The notes under the pieces: model-generated | What the model saw: only the letters and a program-made list of their open reading frames with translations | What the model was told of the DNA's origin: nothing | Database searches by the model: none | Assembly: GCA_000431515.1 (NCBI GenBank) | Contig: HF991330.1 | Location: 1 to 27,762 of the forward strand | Reading direction: 5' to 3' | DNA: 27,762 nucleotides | Origin: Clostridium sp. CAG:632 | Lineage (GTDB): Bacteria; Bacillota; Clostridia; Lachnospirales; Lachnospiraceae | Made by a program: the position numbers and the translations under genes | Part shown: positions 1-7,627 of the stretch, one piece after another | Layout: every line of letters starts with the position of its first letter | Position numbering within the stretch: position 1 is the first letter of the stretch

Positions 1-1390
1 GGAAGCAAGACGGAAGGCTGAGGAAGAAGCGCGGAAGAAGGCAGAAGAGGAAGAAGCACGTCGAAAAGCATATGAAGAAGCACGGAAAAAGGCAGAAGCA
101 GAGGAACGGATCAGAGTAGAAGCAGAGATCAAGAGACGTGCAGAAGCTCGAAAGAAAGCTGAAGAAGAGGCTCGGAAGAGAGCAGAAGAAGCAAGACAGC
201 GTGAATTAGAGGAACGACAGAGAAGACTAAAGGCCGAAGAAGATAGACGGCGAGAGGAAGCTCGGAGAAGAGCTGAGGAAGAAGCAAGAAAGAAGGCGGA
301 AGAGGATGCTCGGAAGAAAGCTGAAGAAGAAGCTCGGAAGAAAGCTGAGGAAGATGCTCGTCGCAGGGCTGAAGAAGAGGCTCGAAAGAAAGCTGAAGAA
401 GAGGCTCGAAAACAGGCTGAAGAAGAAGCCCGTAAGCAGGCAGAAGAGGAAGCAAGACAGAAAGCGGAGGCTGAAGCGCGTGAAAAGGCTGAGCAGGAAG
501 CTCGGAAGAAGGCTGAAGAAGAGGCTCGAAAGAAAGCTGAAGAAGAGGCTAAAGCTGAGGAAGCAAGGCGTGCGAGGGCTGAAGAAGAAGCTGTAAAAGC
601 TGCACAGGAACAGTTAAGACAACAGGCTATGGAAGAGGAATCCGCCAGAATGGAAGAATTTGCAAAGAGTCGTTCGGCAGGATTACCAAAGGGTGCGGAA
701 GAATTTCTTGGCAAGTATATGTCTGTTGATTCTATTAGTAGTCAGATGAAGAAGGCAATTATTTCTATTGACGAAAACAGAGATGAACCGAAAAATCTGG
801 TAATTTTATGTAAGCATGGATTCGGAACTACAAATATCGGGGTTGATTTTGCGAAGAGTTTCTATGCAATGGGTGTATGTAAGAACAGTACGGTTGCAGT
901 AATTAAAGCAGCAGCTTTTAATAAGGTAAATCTGGGTGATGCTGTTTCAAAATTGCAGGGCGGTTGTCTGGTAATTGAAAATGCGGGAAATGTCAGACCG
1001 GATAAGGTGGCAGAACTGGCTGATGTGATTGCAGATCCAAAGAATGATATTGCTGTCATATTAACAGGAGAAATTGATTCGCTATCAAGGCTGTTCTCGG
1101 CCAATGAAAAGATTGTGCCATACTTTAAGCATTTGATTCAGATGCATCGTATTGACAATGGTGCTGTGTTTGAAATCGCACAAAACTATATTAAACAATT
1201 GGGTTATGAAGCAGATGGAAGGGCATTGTCAAAATTGAAGAATTTAATGCTGGGTGTAGAAGATGGTAATCTGGACCGGGTATTAAAAATGATCAATGAG
1301 GCAGTAGGAAGAGCAGAAGAAAGAACCATTCAGGGATTGGGAAGTTCAGATGCGTCCGATAAAAAAGTGTTGCTGGAATCAGATTTCTAA
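1..1390 (+). CDS. Charged single-helix (octad repeat) protein with degenerate CbxX/SpoVK-like AAA+ domain, 5' partial
   Basis: The frame is open from base 2 with no stop until TAA at 1388-1390, giving 462 visible residues; the start lies upstream of the window. Residues 1 to about 205 are almost entirely Glu, Lys, Arg and Ala (AEEEARKK-type units) with no hydrophobic heptad positions, so a stable single alpha helix is more likely than a classical coiled coil. From about residue 230 a folded domain follows. Its pattern resembles CbxX/SpoVK AAA+ proteins: a P-loop-like GFGTTN at 273-278 without the Walker A lysine, a Walker-B-like CLVIENAG at 322-329 where the acidic pair is Glu-Asn, and a sensor-1-like stretch (ILTGEIDSLSRLFSANE) where the usual SRF arginine is replaced by PYF. 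I infer a pseudo-ATPase. The internal ATG at 629 is not the start, because the same frame continues upstream. Function is unknown. The Mbl-like gene follows after 130 nt. Confidence 0.85.
   Translation, partial: EARRKAEEEARKKAEEEEARRKAYEEARKKAEAEERIRVEAEIKRRAEARKKAEEEARKRAEEARQRELEERQRRLKAEEDRRREEARRRAEEEARKKAEEDARKKAEEEARKKAEEDARRRAEEEARKKAEEEARKQAEEEARKQAEEEARQKAEAEAREKAEQEARKKAEEEARKKAEEEAKAEEARRARAEEEAVKAAQEQLRQQAMEEESARMEEFAKSRSAGLPKGAEEFLGKYMSVDSISSQMKKAIISIDENRDEPKNLVILCKHGFGTTNIGVDFAKSFYAMGVCKNSTVAVIKAAAFNKVNLGDAVSKLQGGCLVIENAGNVRPDKVAELADVIADPKNDIAVILTGEIDSLSRLFSANEKIVPYFKHLIQMHRIDNGAVFEIAQNYIKQLGYEADGRALSKLKNLMLGVEDGNLDRVLKMINEAVGRAEERTIQGLGSSDASDKKVLLESDF
272..535 (+). repeat. Tandem 24-bp repeat array, 11 units, coding for AEEEARKK octads
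   Basis: Eleven consecutive in-frame 24-nt units begin at 272, 296, 320, 344, 368, 392, 416, 440, 464, 488 and 512. Each encodes an octad of the form A-E-E-E/D-A-R-K/R-K, with minor changes. The unit at 368-391 is identical to that at 512-535. A degenerate twelfth unit follows at 536-559, and irregular related sequence fills 2-271. The near-identity of distant units suggests copying by slippage or recombination, so array length may vary between strains. Confidence 0.85.
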
Positions 1391-1432
1391 ATGTAGGAAA
1401 TGGAGGGTTGTCTGGGCATTCAATTACATTGG

Positions 1433-1480
1433 TGTCCGGAATAACCCTTCTTTTATGTTCGGACAAATCCGGCATATAAT
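1433..1480 (+). promoter_or_regulatory. Possible promoter and imperfect inverted repeat upstream of the mreB/mbl-like gene
   Basis: A perfect TATAAT lies at 1475-1480, 40 nt before the ATG at 1521; the -35 region is poor (TTTATG at 1452-1457, 17-nt spacer). An imperfect inverted repeat, TGTCCGGAA (1433-1441) and TTCGGACA (1458-1465), covers the -35 region and could be a regulator site. It has no T-tract, so it is not a terminator. Confidence 0.35.
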
Positions 1481-1520
1481 TAAGAAAGATAGACATCAAC
1501 GGAAAGAAAGAGGAAAAACA

Positions 1521-2513
1521 ATGTTTGATATGGATATAGGAATAGATCTCGGAACTGCAAATGTACTGGTGTTTGTAAAGGGAATGGGCGTAGTGATCAA
1601 TCAGCCATCGGTGGTTGCGTTTGAAAAGGGAACCAAAAAGCTCGTTGCAATCGGGACAAAAGCAAAGAAAATGATTGGACGTGTTCCGGAAAATATTGAG
1701 GTGATCAGACCGTTAAAACAAGGAGTTATATCTGATTACACTGTAACTGAAAAAATGCTGAAAGCATTTATTAAACAGGCAATGAGTAAAAAGTCAACGT
1801 TTCGAAGACCTAAAATATGCATCTGTGTGCCGAGTGGAGTTACAGAAGTAGAACGCAGAGCAGTAGAGGATGCGGCATATCGTACAGGTGCGCGTGCTGT
1901 TCTTATTATGGAAGAACCGGTAGCGGCAGCCATCGGTGCCGATATTGATATTACACAGCCATGCGGAAATATGGTGATTGATATCGGAGGCGGTACTACA
2001 GATATTGCAATTATTTCATTGGGAGGACTGGTTGTAAATCGTTCTCTGAAAGTGGCCGGAGATGATTATAATGAAGCAATGATCAAATATATCCGGAGAA
2101 AGTATAATCTGCTGATCGGAGAACCGACTGCGGAGGAAATCAAGGTGGAAATCGGAAGTGTATTCCCGCGTGCAGCCGATGATTATATGGAAGTGAAGGG
2201 ACGGAACCTTGTAAACGGACTTCCGGACCGTGTGCAGGTATCAGCGAATGAGACGATTGAAGCATTCAGTGAGGTGACGGCGCAGATTATAAATGCAGTA
2301 CTGGGCGTGCTGGAGACCTGCCCGCCGGAGCTGGCAGCCGATATTTCCCAGCGTGGCATCATTCTATCCGGCGGTGGCAGTCTGATATATGGAATGGAAC
2401 AGTTAATTGAGGCAAAAACCGGCATACATGCGATGGTAGTCGATCAGGCACTGGAAGCAGTTGCGCTGGGAGCCGGTAAATCCGTAGAATTTATACATAA
2501 ATTGCAGAAATAG
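1521..2513 (+). CDS. mreB: MreB/Mbl-family bacterial actin
   Basis: This gene encodes a 330-residue rod-shape actin homologue. Proteins of this family polymerise under the membrane with ATP and direct cell-wall synthesis. The actin-fold motifs are present: phosphate 1 (GIDLGTANV, residues 7-15), phosphate 2 (DIGGGTTD, 154-161) and the adenosine loop (SGGGS, 283-287). Valine after GTAN and the GTANVL context are closer to Bacillus Mbl than to MreB (usually GTANTL). The ATG at 1521 is chosen because AGAGG lies 7 nt before it and because MFDMDIGIDLGTA is the normal family N-terminus; in-frame sequence back to 1350 overlaps the previous gene. No mreC or mreD is adjacent, so this is probably a paralogue apart from the mreBCD cluster. 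ygiQ begins 5 nt after its stop. Confidence 0.92.
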   Translation: MFDMDIGIDLGTANVLVFVKGMGVVINQPSVVAFEKGTKKLVAIGTKAKKMIGRVPENIEVIRPLKQGVISDYTVTEKMLKAFIKQAMSKKSTFRRPKICICVPSGVTEVERRAVEDAAYRTGARAVLIMEEPVAAAIGADIDITQPCGNMVIDIGGGTTDIAIISLGGLVVNRSLKVAGDDYNEAMIKYIRRKYNLLIGEPTAEEIKVEIGSVFPRAADDYMEVKGRNLVNGLPDRVQVSANETIEAFSEVTAQIINAVLGVLETCPPELAADISQRGIILSGGGSLIYGMEQLIEAKTGIHAMVVDQALEAVALGAGKSVEFIHKLQK

Positions 2514-2518
2514 AGAAA

Positions 2519-4483
2519 ATGAGTGAACAGAAATTTTTACCAATCACATATGAAGAAATGCAGAAACGCGGCTGGAAACAGGTGGATTTTGTGTATATTT
2601 CAGGAGATGCCTATGTGGACCATCCTTCGTTCGGACATGCAATTATCACCAGATGCCTGGAAGCGCATGGCTACAAAATAGGAATCATAGCGCAGCCGGA
2701 CTGGAAAAAAGAAGAAAGTATCCAGATATTTGGAAAGCCGCGATTGGGATTTATGATTTCGGCAGGAAACATGGATTCCATGGTAAATCATTATTCCGTA
2801 TCAAAAAAACGAAGAAATCAGGATGCGTATACGCCGGGTGGTGTTATGGGAAAAAGACCGGATTATGCGACAATCGTATATGGAAATCTGGTGCGGAGAG
2901 TATATCATGATGTACCGATCATTATCGGAGGCATTGAAGCAAGTCTGCGTCGACTGGCACATTATGATTACTGGTCTAATACGGTCAGGCGGTCTGTGCT
3001 GCTCGATTCGCAGGCAGATATTCTGATCTATGGTATGGGAGAACGGTCTGTGATCGAAGTTGCGGATGCATTGGATAGCGGAATTGATGTAAAGGATATT
3101 TCGTTTGTGAATGGTACGGTCTATAAGACGAAAAGCCTGGAATCCGTGTATGATTATCAGACTCTTCCGGAATATGATGTGATCAAGACGGATAAACGGG
3201 CTTATGCACAGAGCTTTTATACGCAGTATTGCAATACGGATCCGTTTTCCGGTAAACGGCTGGTAGAACCATACGGAAAGAAGCAGTTTGTGATACAGAA
3301 TCCACCGTCCAAACCGTTGTCACAGATGGAAATGGACCGGGTATATTCATATAATTATATGAGAACCTATCATCCGAGTTATGAAAAAGATGGAGGTGTT
3401 CCGGCGATTCAGGAGATTAAATTCAGCCTGACAAGCAACCGGGGATGTTTTGGCGGATGCAGTTTCTGTGCCTTGACGTTCCATCAGGGAAGAATTATCC
3501 AGACAAGAAGTCATGAGTCTATTCTGGCAGAAGCGGAGAAGATTATATGGGATAAAGATTTTAAAGGATATATCCATGATGTGGGAGGTCCGACGGCGAA
3601 TTTCAGGCATCCGGCATGTAAAAAGCAGCTGGTTCATGGAGCATGTCCGAATAAGCAATGCCTGTTTCCAAAGCCTTGTCAGAATTTGGTGGTAGATCAC
3701 AAGGATTATTTGGAATTGCTTCGCAAGTTACGGGAGCTTCCGAATGTGAAAAAAGTATTTGTTCGTTCCGGTATCCGGTTTGATTATGTAATGGCGGATT
3801 CAGATGACCGTTTTTTGAGAGAACTGTGTCAGTATCATGTCAGCGGACAGCTGAAGGTCGCACCGGAGCATGTGGCGGATGCGGTCCTTCAGAAAATGGG
3901 CAAACCTGAAAATCAGGTGTATCGGAGTTTCGTGGAAAAATATCAGGAAATCAACCGAAAACTTGGAAAAGAGCAGTATCTGGTACCGTATCTGATGTCG
4001 TCTCATCCGGGTTCCACGCTGAAAGAGGCTGTAACATTGGCGGAATATTTGCGGGATCTTGGTTATATGCCGGAACAGGTGCAGGATTTCTATCCGACGC
4101 CGTCCACAATTTCTACCTGTATGTATTATACAGGCCTGGATCCAAGAACGATGGAACCGGTATATGTGCCGACCAATCCGCATGAAAAAGCTATGCAGCG
4201 TGCATTGATCCAATACCGGAAACCACAGAATTATGAACTGGTGAAAGAGGCACTGATCAAGGCCGGCCGGACAGATCTGATAGGATTTGATAAAAAATGT
4301 CTGATACGTCCAAGAAAGTCGGGAGACGGAGAGAAGGGCGGCTATTCCGGCGGAGACAGGAAAAATAGCAACCGGAACCGGGTGAACAATAATAGCATGC
4401 AGGCAGAAAAGCAAAACGCAAGAACCGGAAAAAACGGGAAAAAGAAAACAATTCGAAATGTTCATAAAAAGAATATAAAATAA
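2519..4483 (+). CDS. ygiQ: YgiQ family radical SAM protein (UPF0313)
   Basis: A 654-residue member of the YgiQ/UPF0313 family, whose biochemical role is not established. The radical SAM signature CxxxCxxC is at C310, C314 and C317 (GCFGGCSFC) and would hold a 4Fe-4S cluster. The N-terminal family domain occupies roughly the first 290 residues, and a DUF3362-like C-terminal region lies after about 570. The last 55 or so residues are a Lys/Arg/Asn/Gly-rich tail with no predicted fold, which could bind nucleic acid; such tails are common in the family. ATG at 2519 lies 5 nt after the actin stop with only a weak purine-rich RBS, so translation is probably coupled to the upstream gene. Confidence 0.93.
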   Translation: MSEQKFLPITYEEMQKRGWKQVDFVYISGDAYVDHPSFGHAIITRCLEAHGYKIGIIAQPDWKKEESIQIFGKPRLGFMISAGNMDSMVNHYSVSKKRRNQDAYTPGGVMGKRPDYATIVYGNLVRRVYHDVPIIIGGIEASLRRLAHYDYWSNTVRRSVLLDSQADILIYGMGERSVIEVADALDSGIDVKDISFVNGTVYKTKSLESVYDYQTLPEYDVIKTDKRAYAQSFYTQYCNTDPFSGKRLVEPYGKKQFVIQNPPSKPLSQMEMDRVYSYNYMRTYHPSYEKDGGVPAIQEIKFSLTSNRGCFGGCSFCALTFHQGRIIQTRSHESILAEAEKIIWDKDFKGYIHDVGGPTANFRHPACKKQLVHGACPNKQCLFPKPCQNLVVDHKDYLELLRKLRELPNVKKVFVRSGIRFDYVMADSDDRFLRELCQYHVSGQLKVAPEHVADAVLQKMGKPENQVYRSFVEKYQEINRKLGKEQYLVPYLMSSHPGSTLKEAVTLAEYLRDLGYMPEQVQDFYPTPSTISTCMYYTGLDPRTMEPVYVPTNPHEKAMQRALIQYRKPQNYELVKEALIKAGRTDLIGFDKKCLIRPRKSGDGEKGGYSGGDRKNSNRNRVNNNSMQAEKQNARTGKNGKKKTIRNVHKKNIK

Positions 4484-4516
4484 AGATCGAGACAGGAAAT
4501 ACCAGGTCAGTTCCTG

Positions 4517-4545
4517 TTGCAAAAAACGTTGAAATATGCTAAGAT
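4517..4545 (+). promoter_or_regulatory. Probable sigma-A promoter of the thl-etfA butyrate operon
   Basis: TTGCAA (4517-4522), a 17-nt spacer, then TAAGAT (4540-4545) preceded by an extended -10 TG (4537-4538). Transcription would start near 4552, about 75 nt before thl. This is the only good promoter in the 142-nt gap after ygiQ and it immediately precedes the palindromes at 4545-4595. Confidence 0.6.
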
Positions 4546-4563
4546 GCACATAGCTTATGTGCA
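4545..4563. promoter_or_regulatory. Perfect 8-bp inverted repeat over the predicted thl transcription start (candidate operator)
   Basis: TGCACATA (4545-4552), spacer GCT, TATGTGCA (4556-4563). The arms are exact reverse complements and begin at the last base of the -10 box, a typical repressor position. The sequence does not resemble the Rex site (TTGTTAAnnnnTTAACAA). The regulator is unknown. Confidence 0.5.
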
Positions 4564-4570
4564 GGCTTAT

Positions 4571-4595
4571 TGCATATAAACCATGCAGATATGCA
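4571..4595. promoter_or_regulatory. Second related inverted repeat in the thl leader
   Basis: TGCATAT (4571-4577) and ATATGCA (4589-4595) are exact reverse complements across 11 nt. With the palindrome at 4545-4563 they make four half-sites fitting TGCAyAT within 51 bp, 30-80 bp upstream of the thl ATG. Confidence 0.4.
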
Positions 4596-4625
4596 TGAAA
4601 AAGAATAATGGAGGATGATTGTATT

Positions 4626-5807
4626 ATGTCAAAGAAAGTTGTTTTAGCAGGCGCATGCCGTACAGCAATCGGAACCATGGGCGGTCAGTTAAGCACAGTA
4701 CCGGCAGTTGAACTGGGTTCTATTGTTATTAAGGAAGCATTAAATCGTGCAGGAGTAGCACCAGAGCAGGTTGATCAGGTATATATGGGCTGTGTTATTC
4801 AGGCCGGTCAGGGCCAGAATGTAGCTCGTCAGGCATCTATCAAGGCAGGTCTGCCAATCGAAGTTCCAGCAGTTACTATCAATGTTGTATGTGGTTCAGG
4901 TCTGAACTGTGTAAATATGGCAGCACAGATGATCATGGCAGGAGATGCTGACATCGTTGTTGCAGGTGGTATGGAGAACATGTCTATGGCTCCTTACGCA
5001 TTGAAGCAGGCTCGTTTCGGTTACAGAATGGGTAACAATACTGTTGTTGATACGATGGTAAACGATGCATTATGGGATGCATTTAATAACTATCACATGG
5101 GTATTACTGCAGAGAACGTAGCAGAGAAGTATGGTATTACAAGAGAAGAACTTGACAAGTTTGCAGCATGGAGCCAGCAGAAATGCGAGGCAGCTATGAA
5201 AGCTGGTAAGTTCAAGGATGAAATCGTTCCTGTAGAAGTTAAGAAGAAGAAGGAAACAGTTGTTGTAGATACAGATGAGGGTCCACGTCCGGGTACAACA
5301 GCTGAAGGTATTGCAAAGCTTCGTCCTGCATTTAAGCCGGATGGTATTGTAACAGCAGCAAACTCATCAGGTATCAATGATGGTGCTGCAGCTATCGTAG
5401 TTATGAGCGAAGAGAAGGCTAAGGAATTAGGCGTAACTCCTATGGCTACATTCGTAGCCGGTGCATTAGGCGGAGTTGATCCGGCTATCATGGGCATTGG
5501 TCCTGTTGCAGCTACCAACAAGGTAATGGCTAAGACCGGTATGAAGATTGATGATTTTGATCTGATCGAGGCAAATGAGGCATTCGCTGCACAGTCAATC
5601 GCAGTTCAGAAGGACTTAGGCTTCAAGGATGAAGTTCTGAATGTAAATGGTGGCGCAATCGCACTTGGCCATCCGGTAGGAGCTTCCGGATGCCGTATTC
5701 TGGTTACACTGTTACATGAGATGCAGAAGAGAGATGCCAAGACTGGTCTGGCTACTTTATGTATCGGCGGTGGTATGGGTTGTGCAACCATCGTAAAGCG
5801 TGATTAA
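4626..5807 (+). CDS. thl: Acetyl-CoA C-acetyltransferase (thiolase)
   Basis: Condenses two acetyl-CoA to acetoacetyl-CoA, the first step of butyrate formation, in the cytoplasm. The 393 residues match the length of biosynthetic thiolases. The catalytic residues fall where expected: nucleophile C89 in NVVCGSG, H349 in GHPVGASG, and C379 in CIGGGMG. The start is the ATG at 4626, with GGAGGA at 4610-4615; an upstream in-frame ATG at 4608 overlaps that RBS and is rejected. It is the first of six same-strand genes, with crt 35 nt downstream. Codons are mainly GGT, CGT/AGA and AAG, unlike the flanking ygiQ, which fits high expression. Confidence 0.97.
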   Translation: MSKKVVLAGACRTAIGTMGGQLSTVPAVELGSIVIKEALNRAGVAPEQVDQVYMGCVIQAGQGQNVARQASIKAGLPIEVPAVTINVVCGSGLNCVNMAAQMIMAGDADIVVAGGMENMSMAPYALKQARFGYRMGNNTVVDTMVNDALWDAFNNYHMGITAENVAEKYGITREELDKFAAWSQQKCEAAMKAGKFKDEIVPVEVKKKKETVVVDTDEGPRPGTTAEGIAKLRPAFKPDGIVTAANSSGINDGAAAIVVMSEEKAKELGVTPMATFVAGALGGVDPAIMGIGPVAATNKVMAKTGMKIDDFDLIEANEAFAAQSIAVQKDLGFKDEVLNVNGGAIALGHPVGASGCRILVTLLHEMQKRDAKTGLATLCIGGGMGCATIVKRD

Positions 5808-5842
5808 TCCAACTGGAAATACAGAAAAAGGAGAAAACGTAG

Positions 5843-6628
5843 ATGGAATTCATAACATATGAGCAGGAAGGACAGGTTGGTATTGTTACCATCAATCGTC
5901 CAAAAGCATTAAACGCATTAAACAGTCAGGTGCTGGAAGAAATCGAAGCTGCATTCAAGGCAATCGATCTCGATGCTGTACGTGCAGTGATCTTGACCGG
6001 TGCTGGCGAGAAGTCTTTCGTAGCAGGTGCAGATATCGGTGAGATGTCTACGCTGACAAAGGCAGAGGGAGAAGCTTTCGGAAAGAAGGGTAACGATGTA
6101 TTCCGTATGATCGAGACCTTCCCAATCCCTGTAATTGCAGCAGTAAACGGTTTTGCATTAGGCGGTGGCTGCGAGATTTCCATGAGCTGTGATATTCGTA
6201 TCTGCTCAGAGAATGCAGTATTCGGTCAGCCGGAGGTTGGTCTTGGAATCACACCTGGATTTGGCGGCACTCAGAGACTGGCTCGTCTGGTAGGCCCTGG
6301 TATGGCTAAACAGATGATTTATACAGCCAGAAACATCAAGGCTGACGAAGCATTCAGAATCGGTCTTGTAAATGCAGTATATCCACAGGAAGAGTTAATG
6401 GCAGCTGCAAAGAAGATGGCAGCAGGTATTGCAAAGAACGCTCCAATCGCAGTTCGTGCATGCAAGAAGGCAATTAACGATGGTCTGGAAGCAGATATGG
6501 ATGATGCAATCGTAATCGAAGAAAAACTGTTCGGCAGCTGTTTTGAAACAGAGGATCAGAAGTACGGTATGGCATTCTTCCTGGATAAGAACAAGGAAAA
6601 GGTAAAGGAACCATTCCAGAATAAGTAA
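5843..6628 (+). CDS. crt: 3-hydroxybutyryl-CoA dehydratase (crotonase)
   Basis: Removes water from 3-hydroxybutyryl-CoA to give crotonyl-CoA, the third step of the pathway although second in gene order. The 261 residues form a crotonase fold. The two catalytic glutamates are E111 (GGGCEIS) and E131 (GQPEVGLG), spaced by 20 as in rat enoyl-CoA hydratase. The oxyanion-hole segments are GADIGEM (62-68) and GFALGGG. AAAGGAGA at 5827-5834 precedes the ATG by 8 nt. The first 20 or so residues match the family N-terminus, so the start is secure. Confidence 0.96.
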   Translation: MEFITYEQEGQVGIVTINRPKALNALNSQVLEEIEAAFKAIDLDAVRAVILTGAGEKSFVAGADIGEMSTLTKAEGEAFGKKGNDVFRMIETFPIPVIAAVNGFALGGGCEISMSCDIRICSENAVFGQPEVGLGITPGFGGTQRLARLVGPGMAKQMIYTARNIKADEAFRIGLVNAVYPQEELMAAAKKMAAGIAKNAPIAVRACKKAINDGLEADMDDAIVIEEKLFGSCFETEDQKYGMAFFLDKNKEKVKEPFQNK

Positions 6629-6641
6629 TATTGATAAACTG

Positions 6642-6688
6642 TCCGGTGGTCTTTCCGGCTTTTAAAGGAGTTGGAAAGGCTGACCGGA
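6642..6688 (+). other. Two-part hairpin in the crt-hbd intercistronic gap
   Basis: Outer arms TCCGGT (6642-6647) and ACCGGA (6683-6688) enclose inner arms CTTTCC (6651-6656) and GGAAAG (6673-6678). Unpaired GGT and GCTG separate the two stems. The structure fills most of the 88-nt gap and ends 13 nt before the hbd RBS. No T-tract follows, so it is more likely an mRNA processing or stability element than a terminator. Confidence 0.45.
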
Positions 6689-6716
6689 TGAAATATATGT
6701 TAGGAGGACAAAAAAC

Positions 6717-7589
6717 ATGAAGGTTGGCGTAATTGGTGCAGGTACCATGGGCCAGGGCATTGCTAAGGCATTTGCAATGGTTGACGGTTATGAAGTAGCT
6801 CTTTGCGATATTAAGCAGGAGTGGGCACAGGGTGGTAAGGACAAGATTGCAAAAGGTTATGCAAGACTTGTTGAAAAAGGCAAAATGACTCAGGAGAAGG
6901 TTGACAGTATTCTGGCAAGTATCACTCCGGGACTGAAAGAAGATCTTTGTGCAGACTGTGATTTGATCGTAGAAGCAGCATTCGAGGATATGCAGGTAAA
7001 GAAGACTACATTCTCTGAGTTAGATAAGATTGCAAAGCCGGAGTGCATTTTTGCATCCAATACATCTTCTCTGTCTATTACAGAAATCGGAAATGGTCTT
7101 ACCCGTCCTATGATCGGTATGCATTTCTTTAATCCGGCTGACAGAATGAAGTTGGTTGAGGTAATTGCCGGTGTAAATACTCCACAGGAGACTGTAGATC
7201 AGATCATTAAGATTTCAAAGGAAATCGGCAAGGAGCCTGTACAGGTTAATGAGGCAGCAGGTTTCGTTGTAAATAGAATTCTGATCCCGATGATCAACGA
7301 AGCAGCATTTATCAAGATGGAAGGTGTATCTGACATCGCCGGTATTGATGCAGCTATGAAGCTTGGAGCAAATCATCCGATGGGACCTTTGGAGCTTGGT
7401 GATTTTGTAGGTCTGGATATTTGCCTGGCTATCATGGATGTTCTTTATAAAGAAACAGGTGACAGCAAGTATCGCGCATGCCCATTACTTCGTAAGATGG
7501 TTCGTGGCGGTAACCTTGGTGTTAAGAGTGGTAAGGGATTCTACGTATACAACGCAGACCGTACAAAGACACCTGTTGATGCTCAGTAG
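6717..7589 (+). CDS. hbd: 3-hydroxybutyryl-CoA dehydrogenase
   Basis: Reduces acetoacetyl-CoA to 3-hydroxybutyryl-CoA with NAD(P)H, the second step of the pathway. The 290-residue length is near the clostridial Hbd norm. The Rossmann motif GAGTMG is at residues 7-12. The active-site elements are S117 (NTSSLS), H136 (GMHFFNP) and E148, matching the family Ser/His-Glu arrangement; N187-region residues (VVNRIL) are also present. The C-terminal helical dimerisation domain starts near residue 185. AGGAGG at 6702-6707 lies 9 nt before the ATG. It sits after the hairpin at 6642-6688 and 38 nt before bcd. Confidence 0.96.
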   Translation: MKVGVIGAGTMGQGIAKAFAMVDGYEVALCDIKQEWAQGGKDKIAKGYARLVEKGKMTQEKVDSILASITPGLKEDLCADCDLIVEAAFEDMQVKKTTFSELDKIAKPECIFASNTSSLSITEIGNGLTRPMIGMHFFNPADRMKLVEVIAGVNTPQETVDQIIKISKEIGKEPVQVNEAAGFVVNRILIPMINEAAFIKMEGVSDIAGIDAAMKLGANHPMGPLELGDFVGLDICLAIMDVLYKETGDSKYRACPLLRKMVRGGNLGVKSGKGFYVYNADRTKTPVDAQ

Positions 7590-7627
7590 AATATGAGTAT
7601 TACAAAATAATATGGAGGAATAAAACA

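Noticed and set aside
129..596. Leu-rich minus-strand frame (129-455) and Lys/Arg-rich plus-strand frame (306-596)
   Set aside because: Both are off-frame readings of the 24-bp charged repeat; the true frame is open through the whole region to 1390.
4492..4517. ACAGGAA/TTCCTGT hairpin after ygiQ as a terminator
   Set aside because: The stem is only 7 bp with a 12-nt loop, no T-tract follows, and it overlaps the thl -35 box.
4484..4625. Rex operator upstream of thl
   Set aside because: No TTGTTAAnnnnTTAACAA-like sequence is present; the dyads found have a different core (TGCAyATA).
3800..4678. 292-codon open frame on the minus strand
   Set aside because: It lies antisense to ygiQ and crosses the thl promoter; the His/Phe/Ile-rich translation has no family features, while ygiQ has clear motifs.
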